Position numbers and translations under genes: made by a program
The notes under the pieces: generated by a model
What the model saw: only the letters and a program-made list of their open reading frames with translations
Databases searched by the model: none
Told to the model about the DNA's origin: nothing
Assembly: GCA_900547445.1 (NCBI GenBank)
Contig: URGJ01000004.1
Span: forward strand, 35,660 to 99,659
Length of the DNA: 64,000 nucleotides
Source: an uncultured Oscillospiraceae bacterium
GTDB lineage: Bacteria; Bacillota; Clostridia; Oscillospirales; Acutalibacteraceae
Direction of reading: 5' to 3'
Shown here: positions 33,619-42,265 of the stretch, in pieces
How the letters are laid out: the number at the start of each line of letters is the position of its first letter
How positions within the stretch are numbered: position 1 is the stretch's first letter

Positions 33619-34536
33619 ATGAAGGAAAAATCGGCTTTTATCACCATAATAGGCAGACCGAATGTAGGAAAATCCTCGCTGATGAACCGAATTTTGGGGC
33701 AAAAGGTGGCAATTGTTTCGGACAAGCCCCAGACCACCCGCACCAAAATCACGGGGATTTTAACTAAGGGTGAGGATCAGCTTGTTTTTATCGATACCCC
33801 GGGCTTTCACAAGCCCCGAAATATGCTGGATAAAAATATGAACAAGGCTGTGGGGGACGGTATGGCGGATGTTGACGCCGCCGTACTTGTGGTCGAGGCG
33901 GCGCCTAAATTCAGCCTTGAAGGCGGTTTGCCGCCCGCTGAATCGGAGCTTATTAAGGAGCTTCAAAGAAGAAAGCTTCGCGCGGTGCTTGTTATCAATA
34001 AAATTGATATGCTCGAAAAGAAAGAAGCGCTCTTATCGCTGATTACCCTTTATACAAAGGAGTTTGATTTCAGTGCGGTTGTTCCGCTTTCGGCTAAAAC
34101 GGGCGACGGGGTCGACCTTCTTTTAGACGAGCTTTATAAGTTTTCAAAGCCCTCTCCCCATTATTTTGCGGACGATGATATAACAGACCAGCCCGAAAAG
34201 GTAATGGTGGCTGAAATGATCAGGGAAAAGCTGTTACGCAGTCTTGATAAGGAGGTGCCGCACGGTATCGCCGTTGACCTTGAGCGCTTTGTTGAACGCG
34301 ACACCGCTGACGGCGAGCCGATAATTGAGGTGGAAGCGACGATTATATGCGAAAAAGAGTCGCACAAGGGTATTATTATCGGCAAGGGCGGCAGAGTGCT
34401 TAAAAAAATCGGCACCTTGGCAAGACGCGATATTGAGGAGTTTTTCGGAATACGCGCCTCGGTCAAGCTTTGGGTAAAGGTTAAGGAGGACTGGAGAAAC
34501 AGGCAAGGTCTTATTCACACCTTCGGGCTTGATTAA
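33619..34536 (+). CDS. era: GTPase Era
   Basis: Ribosome-assembly GTPase of 305 residues that binds the 3' end of 16S rRNA. G motifs: GRPNVGKSSLMN (~residues 12-23), TTRTKITG, DTPGFHK and NKID; the C-terminal KH domain has GIIIGKGGRVLKKIG. Length is typical. It continues the phoH-ybeY-era run and is followed by the small yqzL-like gene and recO, the order found in Bacillus. Confidence 0.97.
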   Translation: MKEKSAFITIIGRPNVGKSSLMNRILGQKVAIVSDKPQTTRTKITGILTKGEDQLVFIDTPGFHKPRNMLDKNMNKAVGDGMADVDAAVLVVEAAPKFSLEGGLPPAESELIKELQRRKLRAVLVINKIDMLEKKEALLSLITLYTKEFDFSAVVPLSAKTGDGVDLLLDELYKFSKPSPHYFADDDITDQPEKVMVAEMIREKLLRSLDKEVPHGIAVDLERFVERDTADGEPIIEVEATIICEKESHKGIIIGKGGRVLKKIGTLARRDIEEFFGIRASVKLWVKVKEDWRNRQGLIHTFGLD

Positions 34537-34624
34537 AAAATCTTTACTATAATTTCCTATTATAAAGACCGCGGTAAAAGAGAACACTTTTAATGTTATC
34601 TTTTAAAATAGGCGGGAAAATAAA

Positions 34625-34789
34625 ATGGAAAACAAAAACCTATGGAATAATTTTTTAAAAAGCGGCAGTATTAACGATTATCTGACCTTTGTAAGCACGC
34701 GTAAGGAGAACGAAATCAGTGAAGGAAACAGGAGCCCGCTTTACAACGGAGGCATTGGTAATAAAGGAAATGAACGTGGGGGAGAATGA
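34625..34789 (+). CDS. yqzL: YqzL-like small protein
   Basis: A 54-codon gene starting MENKNLWNNFLKSGSINDYL. The pattern W-x-x-F-x-x-x-G-x-I-x-x-Y-L matches Bacillus YqzL, a ~47-residue protein encoded at exactly this place between era and recO. The upstream sequence AGGCGGGAAAATAAA provides a plausible site. The last ~70 bases overlap the recO start in another frame, so only the first ~25 residues need be functional. Role unknown. Confidence 0.6.
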   Translation: MENKNLWNNFLKSGSINDYLTFVSTRKENEISEGNRSPLYNGGIGNKGNERGGE

Positions 34790-35480
34790 CCGTTTGGTCA
34801 CTCTCTTTTCGCGCGATTACGGCATAATCCGCGCGTTTGCGGCGGGCGCCAAGTCAATTAAATCAAAAAAGGGCGCGGCAACCTCGCTGCTTACATATGG
34901 GAGCTTTACAATTCTTCAAAAAAAGGACACCTATAAAATCTACGAGGCAACTCCTATCTGCCTCTTTTTCGGTGCGGGAAGCGAAATTGACGTACTGGCG
35001 TTAGCACAGTATTTTTGCGAGCTGTGCGGCGTAATGGTTACCTCGGGTATACCCGACGGAGAATTTTTGCGTTTGATACTCAATTCTCTGCATTTTTTAA
35101 CAAAGGAGAGGCGTTACCCGCCTCTTATTAAGGCTATAACAGAGCTTAGAGCCGCCGCTGTTGCTGGCTTTATGCCCGACCTTGTCGCCTGTGACGGGTG
35201 CGGAAAATTTGAGGATGATATAATGTATTTCGATATTTCGGGCGGTAAGCTCTTGTGTGCCGACTGCAAGGGGGAAACGGGCGGACTGATACCTCTTGAC
35301 CGCACCCTCATTTCAGCAATGCGGCATATAGTTTATTCGGAATTTTCACGGCTTTATTCCTTTACAATTCCTAACGATAGTGCGAACCGACTTTCCGAAA
35401 TCACGGGGAAATATATTACCGTGCAGACCGACCACCGCTTTGCGGCGCTTGATTTTTACGATAGCGTTGCGGGTAAGTAA
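34719..35480 (+). CDS. recO: DNA repair protein RecO
   Basis: Recombination mediator of 253 residues that loads RecA with RecR. The N-terminal OB fold is FTTEALVIKEMNVGENDRL to TLFSRDYGIIRAFAAG, and a zinc finger occurs as CDGCGKF and LLCADCKG. I keep the GTG at 34719 because the OB-fold start aligns with it and AAGGAG lies 11 bases upstream. It overlaps the yqzL-like gene and is followed by mutS2 after 9 bases. Confidence 0.95.
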   Translation: MKETGARFTTEALVIKEMNVGENDRLVTLFSRDYGIIRAFAAGAKSIKSKKGAATSLLTYGSFTILQKKDTYKIYEATPICLFFGAGSEIDVLALAQYFCELCGVMVTSGIPDGEFLRLILNSLHFLTKERRYPPLIKAITELRAAAVAGFMPDLVACDGCGKFEDDIMYFDISGGKLLCADCKGETGGLIPLDRTLISAMRHIVYSEFSRLYSFTIPNDSANRLSEITGKYITVQTDHRFAALDFYDSVAGK

Positions 35481-35489
35481 GGAGTAAAT

Positions 35490-37880
35490 ATGAATTACAA
35501 AATCGAGAGATATTTAAAAACTCTTGAATTAGATAAAATTTTGAATATGTTAGCCGAGGAAGCTTCGCTTAGCGACGCCGCCGAGGCGGCGCGCGCTTTA
35601 ATTCCGCAGACCGATATTAACGAGGTGGGTAAGGCTCTTAAAAACACGGGGGACGCATACGACTTTATGTCCCGCTATTCTGCGCCCTCGTTCGGTGCGG
35701 CGGTAAATGTTTCCTCATCTTTAAGACGAGCGGAAGCATCTGCTGTGCTTTCAATACCCGAACTGCTTGATATTGCCGAAGCATTAAGGGTTATACGCTC
35801 TGTGAAAGGCTGGAGGACGGATTGTTCGGGAATGAAGGATACCTCAATTGACCCGCTTTTTTCCGCGCTCGTGCCTAATAAATATTTGGAGGAAAAGATT
35901 ACCTTTGCGATAAAATCGGAGGAGGAGCTTAACGATAACGCCTCTCCCGCGCTTTATGAAATAAGGCGCAAAATTTCATCAAAATCCGCTAAAATTCGCG
36001 ACAGCCTTGACAAGCTTATTAAAGGTCCGACCGCTAAATATTTGCAGGAGGCAATCGTAACCCAACGAGACGGCAGATTTGTAGTGCCGCTTAAAGCAGA
36101 GTATAAAAGTCAGCTGAACGGCATAGTTCACGATACCTCCGCGACAGGCTCGACCGTATTTATAGAGCCTATGACGGTGGTTGAAACAAATAATGAAATA
36201 AGGGTGCTTAAGCTGCGTGAGCAGGAGGAGATAGAGCGTATACTGTCCGAGCTTTCTGCCGAGGCAGGAGGCTTCGCGGACAGCATTATTTATTCCTATA
36301 ACGCCCTTTGCGAGCTTAATCTGATTTTTGCCAAGGCAAAGCTTGCCTATAAAATGAAGGCAAGTATGCCCGGAATTAATAAGGACGGCTACACCTATCT
36401 GAAGCGCGCGCGGCATCCCCTTATAAATTATAAGACCGTAGTGCCGATAACCCTTGAATTAGGAAGAGAATATGACACCCTTATAATAACGGGTCCTAAC
36501 ACGGGCGGAAAGACAGTCACCCTTAAAACGGTGGGTCTGCTAACTCTTATGACAATGTGCGGACTTATGATTCCGACCGATGACGGCAGTAAAATTGCCG
36601 TTTACGGCAAAATATTTGCCGATATAGGCGACGAGCAGAGTATTGAACAGTCGCTTTCAACCTTTTCCTCGCATATGGTCAATATTATCTCGATAACCGA
36701 GCAGGCGGATTCCGACTCGCTTGTGCTCTTTGACGAGCTTTGCGCGGGAACTGACCCTGTTGAGGGCGCGGCGCTTGCAAGGTCTATTTTAGTTAGGCTT
36801 TCCGTCTACGGAGCAAAAACCGTCGCCACGACCCACTATCCCGAGCTTAAATCCTACGCTATAGATACCAAAAGGGTGGAAAACGCCTCCTGCGAGTTTG
36901 ACGTGGCGACCCTAAAGCCTACATACAGGCTTATTATCGGTATGCCGGGGCGCTCTAACGCCTTTGCGATTTCGGGCCGCTTGGGACTTGACAAAAGCAT
37001 TATAGAAAACGCGAAGGAATATGTATCGGACAGCGATATACGCTTTGAAAAGGTTGTCGCCGCGCTTGAAACCGCTAAGAGGGAGGCGGAGGAGGAACGA
37101 AATCAGGCGCAGATCCTTCGTGTCAAGCTCGAAGAATCCCGTAAAAAAACAGAACAGCGCGAGCACGAGTTTGCCGTCAAGCAGGATAAGCTTATGAATG
37201 AGACCCGCGAGAAGGCAAACCGCATAATAGAAAACGTGCGGTACAGGTCTTCACAGCTCTTAAACGAGCTTGAGGAAATGAAAAAACAACTGAACGCCGA
37301 GAACGCGGCACGGCTTGCCGAAAAGGCGAGGTCAAGCTTTAAGAAAACCTTAAGCGAGCTTGAGGAAAGTGCCGACCCCGTAACAAAGCGTACCGCCGCG
37401 GGAGATGCAGTCACCGCGCTTCAAAAGGGCGATACCGTGCTTGTAGCGGATATTAACCGCGAGGCTACCGTACTTGACGTAAAGAATGACAAAAAGCAGG
37501 CCTTGGTTATGTCAGGCGCTATAAAGATGTGGACGGATTTTGCCAATCTCCGCCTTAAAAAACACGGCGGCGACACTTCGGAATTTAAGAAAACGCGCAA
37601 GGTGTCGGGTCTTGTCTCCCGAGGTCAGCGTTCGGTTTCGGGTGAGGTGGATCTACGCGGAATGGCGTCGGACGAGGCAATTTTAGAGCTTGACAAATAT
37701 ATTGACAACGCTGTGCTTTCGGGTATTACCACCGTAACGATAATTCACGGTAAGGGTACCGGGGTACTCAGAAAGGCGGTTCAGGCTCATCTGCGCTCAC
37801 ACAGGAACATCAAATCATTCCGAACAGGCTCGTTCGGCGAGGGTGAAAACGGCGTTACGATAGCCGAAATTAACGAATAG
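35490..37880 (+). CDS. mutS2: MutS2 (Smr-domain ribosome rescue / DNA-binding ATPase)
   Basis: A 796-residue MutS2. It has the MutS core and clamp, a MutS-type ATPase with Walker A GPNTGGKTVTLKT (~residue 335), DEQSIEQSLSTFSSH, LFDELCAGTDPVEG and TTHYPELK, a long coiled coil, and the C-terminal Smr nuclease domain (VDLRGMASDEA, HGKGTGVLRKAV). MutS2 lacks the mismatch-recognition domain; in Bacillus it senses collided ribosomes, elsewhere it suppresses recombination. Complete. Confidence 0.96.
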   Translation: MNYKIERYLKTLELDKILNMLAEEASLSDAAEAARALIPQTDINEVGKALKNTGDAYDFMSRYSAPSFGAAVNVSSSLRRAEASAVLSIPELLDIAEALRVIRSVKGWRTDCSGMKDTSIDPLFSALVPNKYLEEKITFAIKSEEELNDNASPALYEIRRKISSKSAKIRDSLDKLIKGPTAKYLQEAIVTQRDGRFVVPLKAEYKSQLNGIVHDTSATGSTVFIEPMTVVETNNEIRVLKLREQEEIERILSELSAEAGGFADSIIYSYNALCELNLIFAKAKLAYKMKASMPGINKDGYTYLKRARHPLINYKTVVPITLELGREYDTLIITGPNTGGKTVTLKTVGLLTLMTMCGLMIPTDDGSKIAVYGKIFADIGDEQSIEQSLSTFSSHMVNIISITEQADSDSLVLFDELCAGTDPVEGAALARSILVRLSVYGAKTVATTHYPELKSYAIDTKRVENASCEFDVATLKPTYRLIIGMPGRSNAFAISGRLGLDKSIIENAKEYVSDSDIRFEKVVAALETAKREAEEERNQAQILRVKLEESRKKTEQREHEFAVKQDKLMNETREKANRIIENVRYRSSQLLNELEEMKKQLNAENAARLAEKARSSFKKTLSELEESADPVTKRTAAGDAVTALQKGDTVLVADINREATVLDVKNDKKQALVMSGAIKMWTDFANLRLKKHGGDTSEFKKTRKVSGLVSRGQRSVSGEVDLRGMASDEAILELDKYIDNAVLSGITTVTIIHGKGTGVLRKAVQAHLRSHRNIKSFRTGSFGEGENGVTIAEINE

Positions 37881-37881
37881 G

Positions 37882-37911
37882 TTGTATATAGGTATTCCTA
37901 TATCACATAAT
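37882..37911 (+). promoter_or_regulatory. Rubrerythrin promoter with operator-like dyad in the spacer
   Basis: TTGTAT (37882-37887) and CATAAT (37906-37911) with an 18-base spacer. The spacer holds a perfect dyad, ATATAGG-TATT-CCTATAT (37886-37903). A repressor here would block the promoter; Fur/PerR-type control is a guess from the downstream gene. Confidence 0.5.
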
Positions 37912-37935
37912 AATTTTTACAGGGAGGAAATTAAA

Positions 37936-38472
37936 ATGAGTAAGTATGAAGGAACACAGACCGAAAAAAATCTACGCGCCGCGTTTTCGGGCGAATCGGA
38001 AGCGAGAAACAAGTATACATTCTTCGCTTCGGTAGCAAAGAAGGAGGGGTACGAACAAATTTCGGCGCTTTTCTTAAAGACTGCCGAGAATGAAAAAGAA
38101 CACGCTAAGATGTGGTTTAAGGAGTTAGAGGGCTTAGGCGATACCGCCGCCAATCTGCTTTCCGCCGCAGAGGGCGAGAATTACGAGTGGACCGATATGT
38201 ATGACGGCTTTGCAAAAACCGCCGAGGAGGAGGGCTTCCACGATTTGGCGGTTAAATTCCGTATGGTAGCCGCAATAGAAAAGCACCACGAGGAGCGCTA
38301 CCGCGCATTGCTTAAAAATGTTGAGACCGCCGCTGTATTTGAAAAGAGCGAGGTTAAGGTTTGGGAATGCCGCAACTGCGGTCATATTATGGTTGGCACA
38401 AAGGCTCCTGAAATTTGCCCTGTATGCGCCCATCCGCAGAGCTTTTTTGAGATAAGCGCCGAAAACTATTAA
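37936..38472 (+). CDS. rbr: Rubrerythrin
   Basis: Peroxide-reducing non-haem iron protein of 178 residues, important in anaerobes. The N-terminal ferritin-like four-helix bundle has the di-iron ligands (SGESEARNKYTFFA, ENEKEHAKMWF with ExxxH, and AIEKHHEERY), and the C-terminal rubredoxin domain has CRNCG and CPVCAHP. A GGGAGG site precedes the ATG at 37936. It has its own operator-bearing promoter after mutS2. Confidence 0.96.
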   Translation: MSKYEGTQTEKNLRAAFSGESEARNKYTFFASVAKKEGYEQISALFLKTAENEKEHAKMWFKELEGLGDTAANLLSAAEGENYEWTDMYDGFAKTAEEEGFHDLAVKFRMVAAIEKHHEERYRALLKNVETAAVFEKSEVKVWECRNCGHIMVGTKAPEICPVCAHPQSFFEISAENY

Positions 38473-38566
38473 CCCTAAAATGTATATTAAACCGTTTTTT
38501 TGCCAACAATTTCTTTGAAGGAAAATTTACGCTATTTCAAATCAAATCAGACAAAGGGGCAAAATT

Positions 38567-38842
38567 ATGGTTAAAGGTGTAAGCAAAACGGTTATAGTCG
38601 TCAACAATACAGGGAGCAAGCTTTTTGAAAAAATCGTCTTTTATGTAACCCCCGAATACGGAACGCTGAGCGCAAAGCAGCTCAAAAAGGCAGCCGGCAA
38701 CTTTTCCTTTAACTATGACGATTCTGCGCCAAAAGCGGCGCTTCGAAAGCGAATAAAACGTAAAAAGCAAATTCGCGCGATTATTTTAGCTTCGGCGGCG
38801 TTGCTTGCGCTTATCACGGTTGCTTTATTAATTATATTGTAA
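38567..38842 (+). CDS. Small tail-anchored protein of unknown function
   Basis: 91 residues: a soluble N-terminal part (VSKTVIVVNNTGSKLFEKIVFYV), a highly basic linker (KAALRKRIKRKKQIR), and one C-terminal membrane helix (AIILASAALLALITVALLIIL). This predicts a cytoplasmic domain anchored by its C-terminus. I do not recognise the family. AAAGGGG lies 7-8 bases before the ATG, and a strong terminator follows, so it is monocistronic. It neighbours two other membrane proteins of unknown role. Confidence 0.7.
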   Translation: MVKGVSKTVIVVNNTGSKLFEKIVFYVTPEYGTLSAKQLKKAAGNFSFNYDDSAPKAALRKRIKRKKQIRAIILASAALLALITVALLIIL

Positions 38843-38855
38843 ATAATTTATTAAA

Positions 38856-38899
38856 AATGCAGGAAGACTTACAGTACTTCTTGCATTTATTTTTTTTTG
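38856..38899 (+). terminator. Intrinsic terminator
   Basis: AATGCAGGAAG / CTTCTTGCATT stem (one G-U pair) followed by TATTTTTTTTT, 14 bases after the preceding stop. Confidence 0.88.
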
Positions 38900-38938
38900 C
38901 ATTATAATAACAATATTATATAAAGAAACGGTGTGCTT

Positions 38939-39661
38939 ATGAAAGAAATATTAAAGGACGGCGGTAAGCTGTTTTTAAAAACGATTGTCGTAAACATTAT
39001 GTGCTTTTTTTTGGTGATTTCGTTCAGTGTGCTCACAACCGCGGCTTTTTCAAAAAATATAGGTTACACGGCTTACGGAACAACCGGCGACTCAAGCGAA
39101 CAGACGGAGCTGTATACTTATTATTATGAAGACGGCGAAGACGCCAAAAAATCTGCTTATGAGGAAGACGGTTATACCGTATCGACTGTATCGATACGTT
39201 CTGATATTTCAAAAAGCGGCAAAACCCTATTTTTGATAATTTCCCAATTATTCAGTATTTTAATTCTCTGTGCGTTTATTTATCCCGATATTTGGCATAA
39301 CGGCACAAATGACAGCAACCTTGTCAAGTTCAAACATAAAAGCGAAGATAAATTTAAGGGTCTTAAAATCGGAGCGATTGCGGCGATACCGAGTTATTTA
39401 ATACTTATTTTTCTTGTTATAGCGAGGCTCGGCGCCTTGCCCAGTTTCCCGATGGTGCTTTATAAATTCCTAAATTCGTCGGTATATTCGTTTATAGAGG
39501 TTATATTAGGAGGCACCGTCACCGTTTCAAATCTTGCGGTATGGCGGTTTATACTTCTCTTCCTGCTTCCGCTGATAATCCCCGCGATTGCAGGTATTTC
39601 ATATATTTTGGGATATAAAAATATTTCTGTCGGCGAAAAATTAGTTTACAAAAAAAAGTAA
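38939..39661 (+). CDS. Multi-pass membrane protein of unknown function
   Basis: 240 residues starting at ATG 38939. A first helix (FLKTIVVNIMCFFLVISFSVL) is followed by a ~55-residue polar, acidic and Tyr-rich probably extracytoplasmic segment (ELYTYYYEDGEDAKK), then about four more helices (FLIISQLFSILILCAFIY; AAIPSYLILIFLVIARL; ILLFLLPLIIPAIAGISYIL). Not recognised. It is 17 bases upstream of the DUF624 gene, so the two probably act together. Confidence 0.75.
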   Translation: MKEILKDGGKLFLKTIVVNIMCFFLVISFSVLTTAAFSKNIGYTAYGTTGDSSEQTELYTYYYEDGEDAKKSAYEEDGYTVSTVSIRSDISKSGKTLFLIISQLFSILILCAFIYPDIWHNGTNDSNLVKFKHKSEDKFKGLKIGAIAAIPSYLILIFLVIARLGALPSFPMVLYKFLNSSVYSFIEVILGGTVTVSNLAVWRFILLFLLPLIIPAIAGISYILGYKNISVGEKLVYKKK

Positions 39662-39678
39662 AGCTGGAGAGTTAATTT

Positions 39679-40527
39679 ATGGCAGGTTTTTTTGGATTAT
39701 TCAATTATGAGAAGGAGGGTCCCGGTATTTCAAAGGACGCTCCCAAAAAGAAGACCTTTGTAGTTTTTTTTGAGACCTTTTTCCGTAATTTTTGGAAATT
39801 CATAGTCATTAATTTGGTTTATGGAATAATATCGCTCCCTGTGCTTACTAACGGACTTGCGGCGGCGGGCATAACTAATGTTACACGAAATATCGCAAGG
39901 GACAAGCATTCCTTCGGCACGAGCGATTTTTTGGAAACTATAAGCAAAAACTGGAAGCAGGCGCTTCCGGCGGGGATTATCAATACGCTTATCTATATAA
40001 TCCTAAGCTTCGATATTTATTTCTTTTATACAGCCTCCGAGGGTATAATGTCTACAATAGGTCTCGGCATTTCGCTTTGTATGCTGTTTGTTTTTACGGT
40101 GATGCAGTATTACATATGGACGCTCATTATTACATTTAATTTTAAGCTTAAGCAGGTATACAAAAACAGCTTTAAGTTTGTTTTTATCAATATGAAAATG
40201 AATTTGCTGTGTTTTTTTGCGATACTGCTTGTATACGCTGTTAATATCGCGATTATTTTCCTTTTACAGTCATACTTCTTAGTAGTTATAACATTTGAAT
40301 TGCTAATCTATATTTTGACGTTTCCTTCCTTTAGATATCTGCTCGTACAGTTCTGCACATTTCCGTCGATTAAAAAGTATATAATTGATCCCTATTACGC
40401 CGAGCACCCAGACGAGGATATTGAAAAACGTCAAAATCTCGGTATCGAGGTTGAAAAGAAAACCGAACCTAAACCTGACGGTGAGGACGGCGGAGAGGAA
40501 GAACCCGAAAACGTCTTTGAAGACTAA
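39679..40527 (+). CDS. DUF624 (YesL-like) membrane protein
   Basis: 282 residues with five to six membrane segments and the DUF624 layout: FFRNFWKFIVINLVYGIISLP, TNGLAAAGITNVTRNIARDK, and later helices, ending in an acidic tail (PDGEDGGEEEPENVFED). YesL relatives often stand beside carbohydrate ABC transporters, but here the partner is an unknown membrane protein, so no substrate is proposed. GGAGAG precedes the ATG. ymxH follows after 54 bases. Confidence 0.75.
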   Translation: MAGFFGLFNYEKEGPGISKDAPKKKTFVVFFETFFRNFWKFIVINLVYGIISLPVLTNGLAAAGITNVTRNIARDKHSFGTSDFLETISKNWKQALPAGIINTLIYIILSFDIYFFYTASEGIMSTIGLGISLCMLFVFTVMQYYIWTLIITFNFKLKQVYKNSFKFVFINMKMNLLCFFAILLVYAVNIAIIFLLQSYFLVVITFELLIYILTFPSFRYLLVQFCTFPSIKKYIIDPYYAEHPDEDIEKRQNLGIEVEKKTEPKPDGEDGGEEEPENVFED

Positions 40528-40581
40528 AACGCCGCACAGCCGCATATATTTTCTTGTAGAGTAATTGGGGGAGTGGAAAAT

Positions 40582-40863
40582 ATGTGCTGCAGAATAGCTG
40601 ATCTCAGAAATAAGCAGGTTGTCTGTATTAAAAACGGCTGCGTTTTAGGTTTTATTTACGATGTTGAATTTAATACATCAGATGGCAGTCTAACCTCTAT
40701 AATAATACCGGGAAGACCGCGCTTTTTCGGACTGTTCGGACATGATGAGGATATTGTTATTCCATGGTCGGAGATTGAAGTAATAGGTCAGGAAACCGTG
40801 CTTGTTACAACCGACTCCATACCATTTGATACAAGAACAAAAAAGGGATTTTTTTCTAATTGA
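40582..40863 (+). CDS. ymxH: YlmC/YmxH-family sporulation protein (PRC barrel)
   Basis: 93 residues from ATG 40582, with GGGGGAG 8 bases upstream (a GTG at 40573 overlaps that site). A PRC-barrel fold: CRIADLRNKQVVCIKNGCVLGFIYDVEF, GRPRFFGLFG, DIVIPWSEIEVIG, ILVTTDS-like end. YlmC/YmxH proteins are SigE/sporulation-associated in Firmicutes with unknown biochemical role. It is bounded by a terminator. Confidence 0.88.
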   Translation: MCCRIADLRNKQVVCIKNGCVLGFIYDVEFNTSDGSLTSIIIPGRPRFFGLFGHDEDIVIPWSEIEVIGQETVLVTTDSIPFDTRTKKGFFSN

Positions 40864-40870
40864 TTTTTTG

Positions 40871-40898
40871 AACCGCTGAAAAATCAGCGGTTATTTTT
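40871..40898 (+). terminator. Intrinsic terminator after ymxH
   Basis: AACCGCTGA / TCAGCGGTT perfect 9-bp stem, AAAA loop, then ATTTTTG. Confidence 0.85.
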
Positions 40899-40951
40899 GT
40901 AATTATTATATTGTGATAAAATGCGCAAAATAATCATGGGAAGTGATTTAC

Positions 40952-42196
40952 ATGAAATTTATGCGCGTTTTGATAAGAAGCGTTTTTTTTGCAATATTAA
41001 CGCTTGATATTGCGGCGTTTGCGATGATAGCGTATCTTAATATAACAGTAAGCGAGGATTACAAGATTAAAAAAGGCGATCCCTTAAAAATTGATTCCGC
41101 CGTGCCTATAACAGCAGTGTATGAGGGGAGCCGTTTCTCTCAAACCGGAAAAACAAACAACATAGGCGAGGAATTTAAGGTAGATCTCAAGGCCTTTGGA
41201 ATAATCCCGTTTTCTACCGTAAACGTTGAGGTGGTAGACGAACTGCAGGTTGCGGTTTTGGGTACGCCCTTCGGTATGAAGCTATATACCGAGGGAGTGC
41301 TTGTAATTGATATGACCGACGTTGAAACCGACAGCGGAAATATTAATCCCGCTAAAGAGGCAGGAATTAAAAAAGGAGATTATATAGTCTCGGTTGACGG
41401 AAGAAAAATCACAACCAACGAGGAGCTTTGCGCGGCGGTTGAAGCGTCGGCGGGCAACGAGATGAAATTTGAGCTAAAGCGTAACGGAAAGACAAAAATT
41501 ATTAGATTTTGCGCGGCTTATTCAAAGGAAACCGAAAGCTATAAAATCGGGCTCTGGGTTCGTGACAGCAGCGCGGGAATAGGTACACTAACCTTTTACA
41601 GCCCCGCAACAGGTGTGGTTTGCGGTCTGGGGCACGGGGTGTGCGACGAGGATACCGAGGAGCTTTTGAAGCTTGATTCGGGTGAGCTTGTTACGGCGGA
41701 AATTATTTCCGTGGAAAAGGGTGATTCAGGAAGTCCGGGACAGTTAAAAGGTAAGTTTACCTATGGCACGGTGGGCGAAATCAATTTGAATAATGAAAAC
41801 GGAGTTTACAGCATTTTGAAGGGAAAGCTTAATCTGTCAAATCTAACAGAAATAGCATTAAAACAGGAAGTAAACGACGGTGAGGCGCAGCTGCTTTGTA
41901 CAGTAAACGGTAATTCACCCAAGCTTTATTCCTGCCGTATAAAAAAGCGCAGCTCTGCCTATTTATCCGCAACACAAAATCTTATCGTTACAGTTACAGA
42001 CAGCGAGCTTTTAAAGATTACCGGCGGAATTGTTCAGGGAATGAGCGGAAGCCCGATAATACAAAACGGCAAACTTATCGGCGCGGTGACGCACGTTCTG
42101 ATAGACGACCCTACAAGCGGATACGGAATTTTTGCTGAAAATATGTTATCAACCGCGCAAAGCGTTGCCGAAAATTATTTAAAAGAGGCTTCATGA
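40952..42196 (+). CDS. spoIVB: SpoIVB peptidase
   Basis: Serine peptidase (S55) of 414 residues secreted by the forespore to trigger pro-SigK processing. An N-terminal membrane anchor (VFFAILTLDIAAFAMIAYL) is followed by a PDZ domain (EAGIKKGDYIVSVDGRKI) and the peptidase domain. The triad is intact: His in GLGHGVCDE, Ser in GMSGSPIIQ, and the Asp 15 residues before it (TDSELLKITGG). Start ATG 40952 follows GGAAGTG. spo0A, which commonly follows spoIVB, is absent; a terminator and a convergent gene come next. Confidence 0.96.
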   Translation: MKFMRVLIRSVFFAILTLDIAAFAMIAYLNITVSEDYKIKKGDPLKIDSAVPITAVYEGSRFSQTGKTNNIGEEFKVDLKAFGIIPFSTVNVEVVDELQVAVLGTPFGMKLYTEGVLVIDMTDVETDSGNINPAKEAGIKKGDYIVSVDGRKITTNEELCAAVEASAGNEMKFELKRNGKTKIIRFCAAYSKETESYKIGLWVRDSSAGIGTLTFYSPATGVVCGLGHGVCDEDTEELLKLDSGELVTAEIISVEKGDSGSPGQLKGKFTYGTVGEINLNNENGVYSILKGKLNLSNLTEIALKQEVNDGEAQLLCTVNGNSPKLYSCRIKKRSSAYLSATQNLIVTVTDSELLKITGGIVQGMSGSPIIQNGKLIGAVTHVLIDDPTSGYGIFAENMLSTAQSVAENYLKEAS

Positions 42197-42237
42197 AAAA
42201 ATCGCGTACAGTATGTTATCTCTGTACGCGATTTTTG
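42196..42237 (+). terminator. Terminator after spoIVB (probably bidirectional)
   Basis: AAAAATCGCGTACAG / CTGTACGCGATTTTT perfect 15-bp stem between the convergent spoIVB and lipoprotein genes; A and T runs on both sides. Confidence 0.9.
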
Positions 42238-42265
42238 ATTGTACGCAGCAATATCCTAAAAAGCT

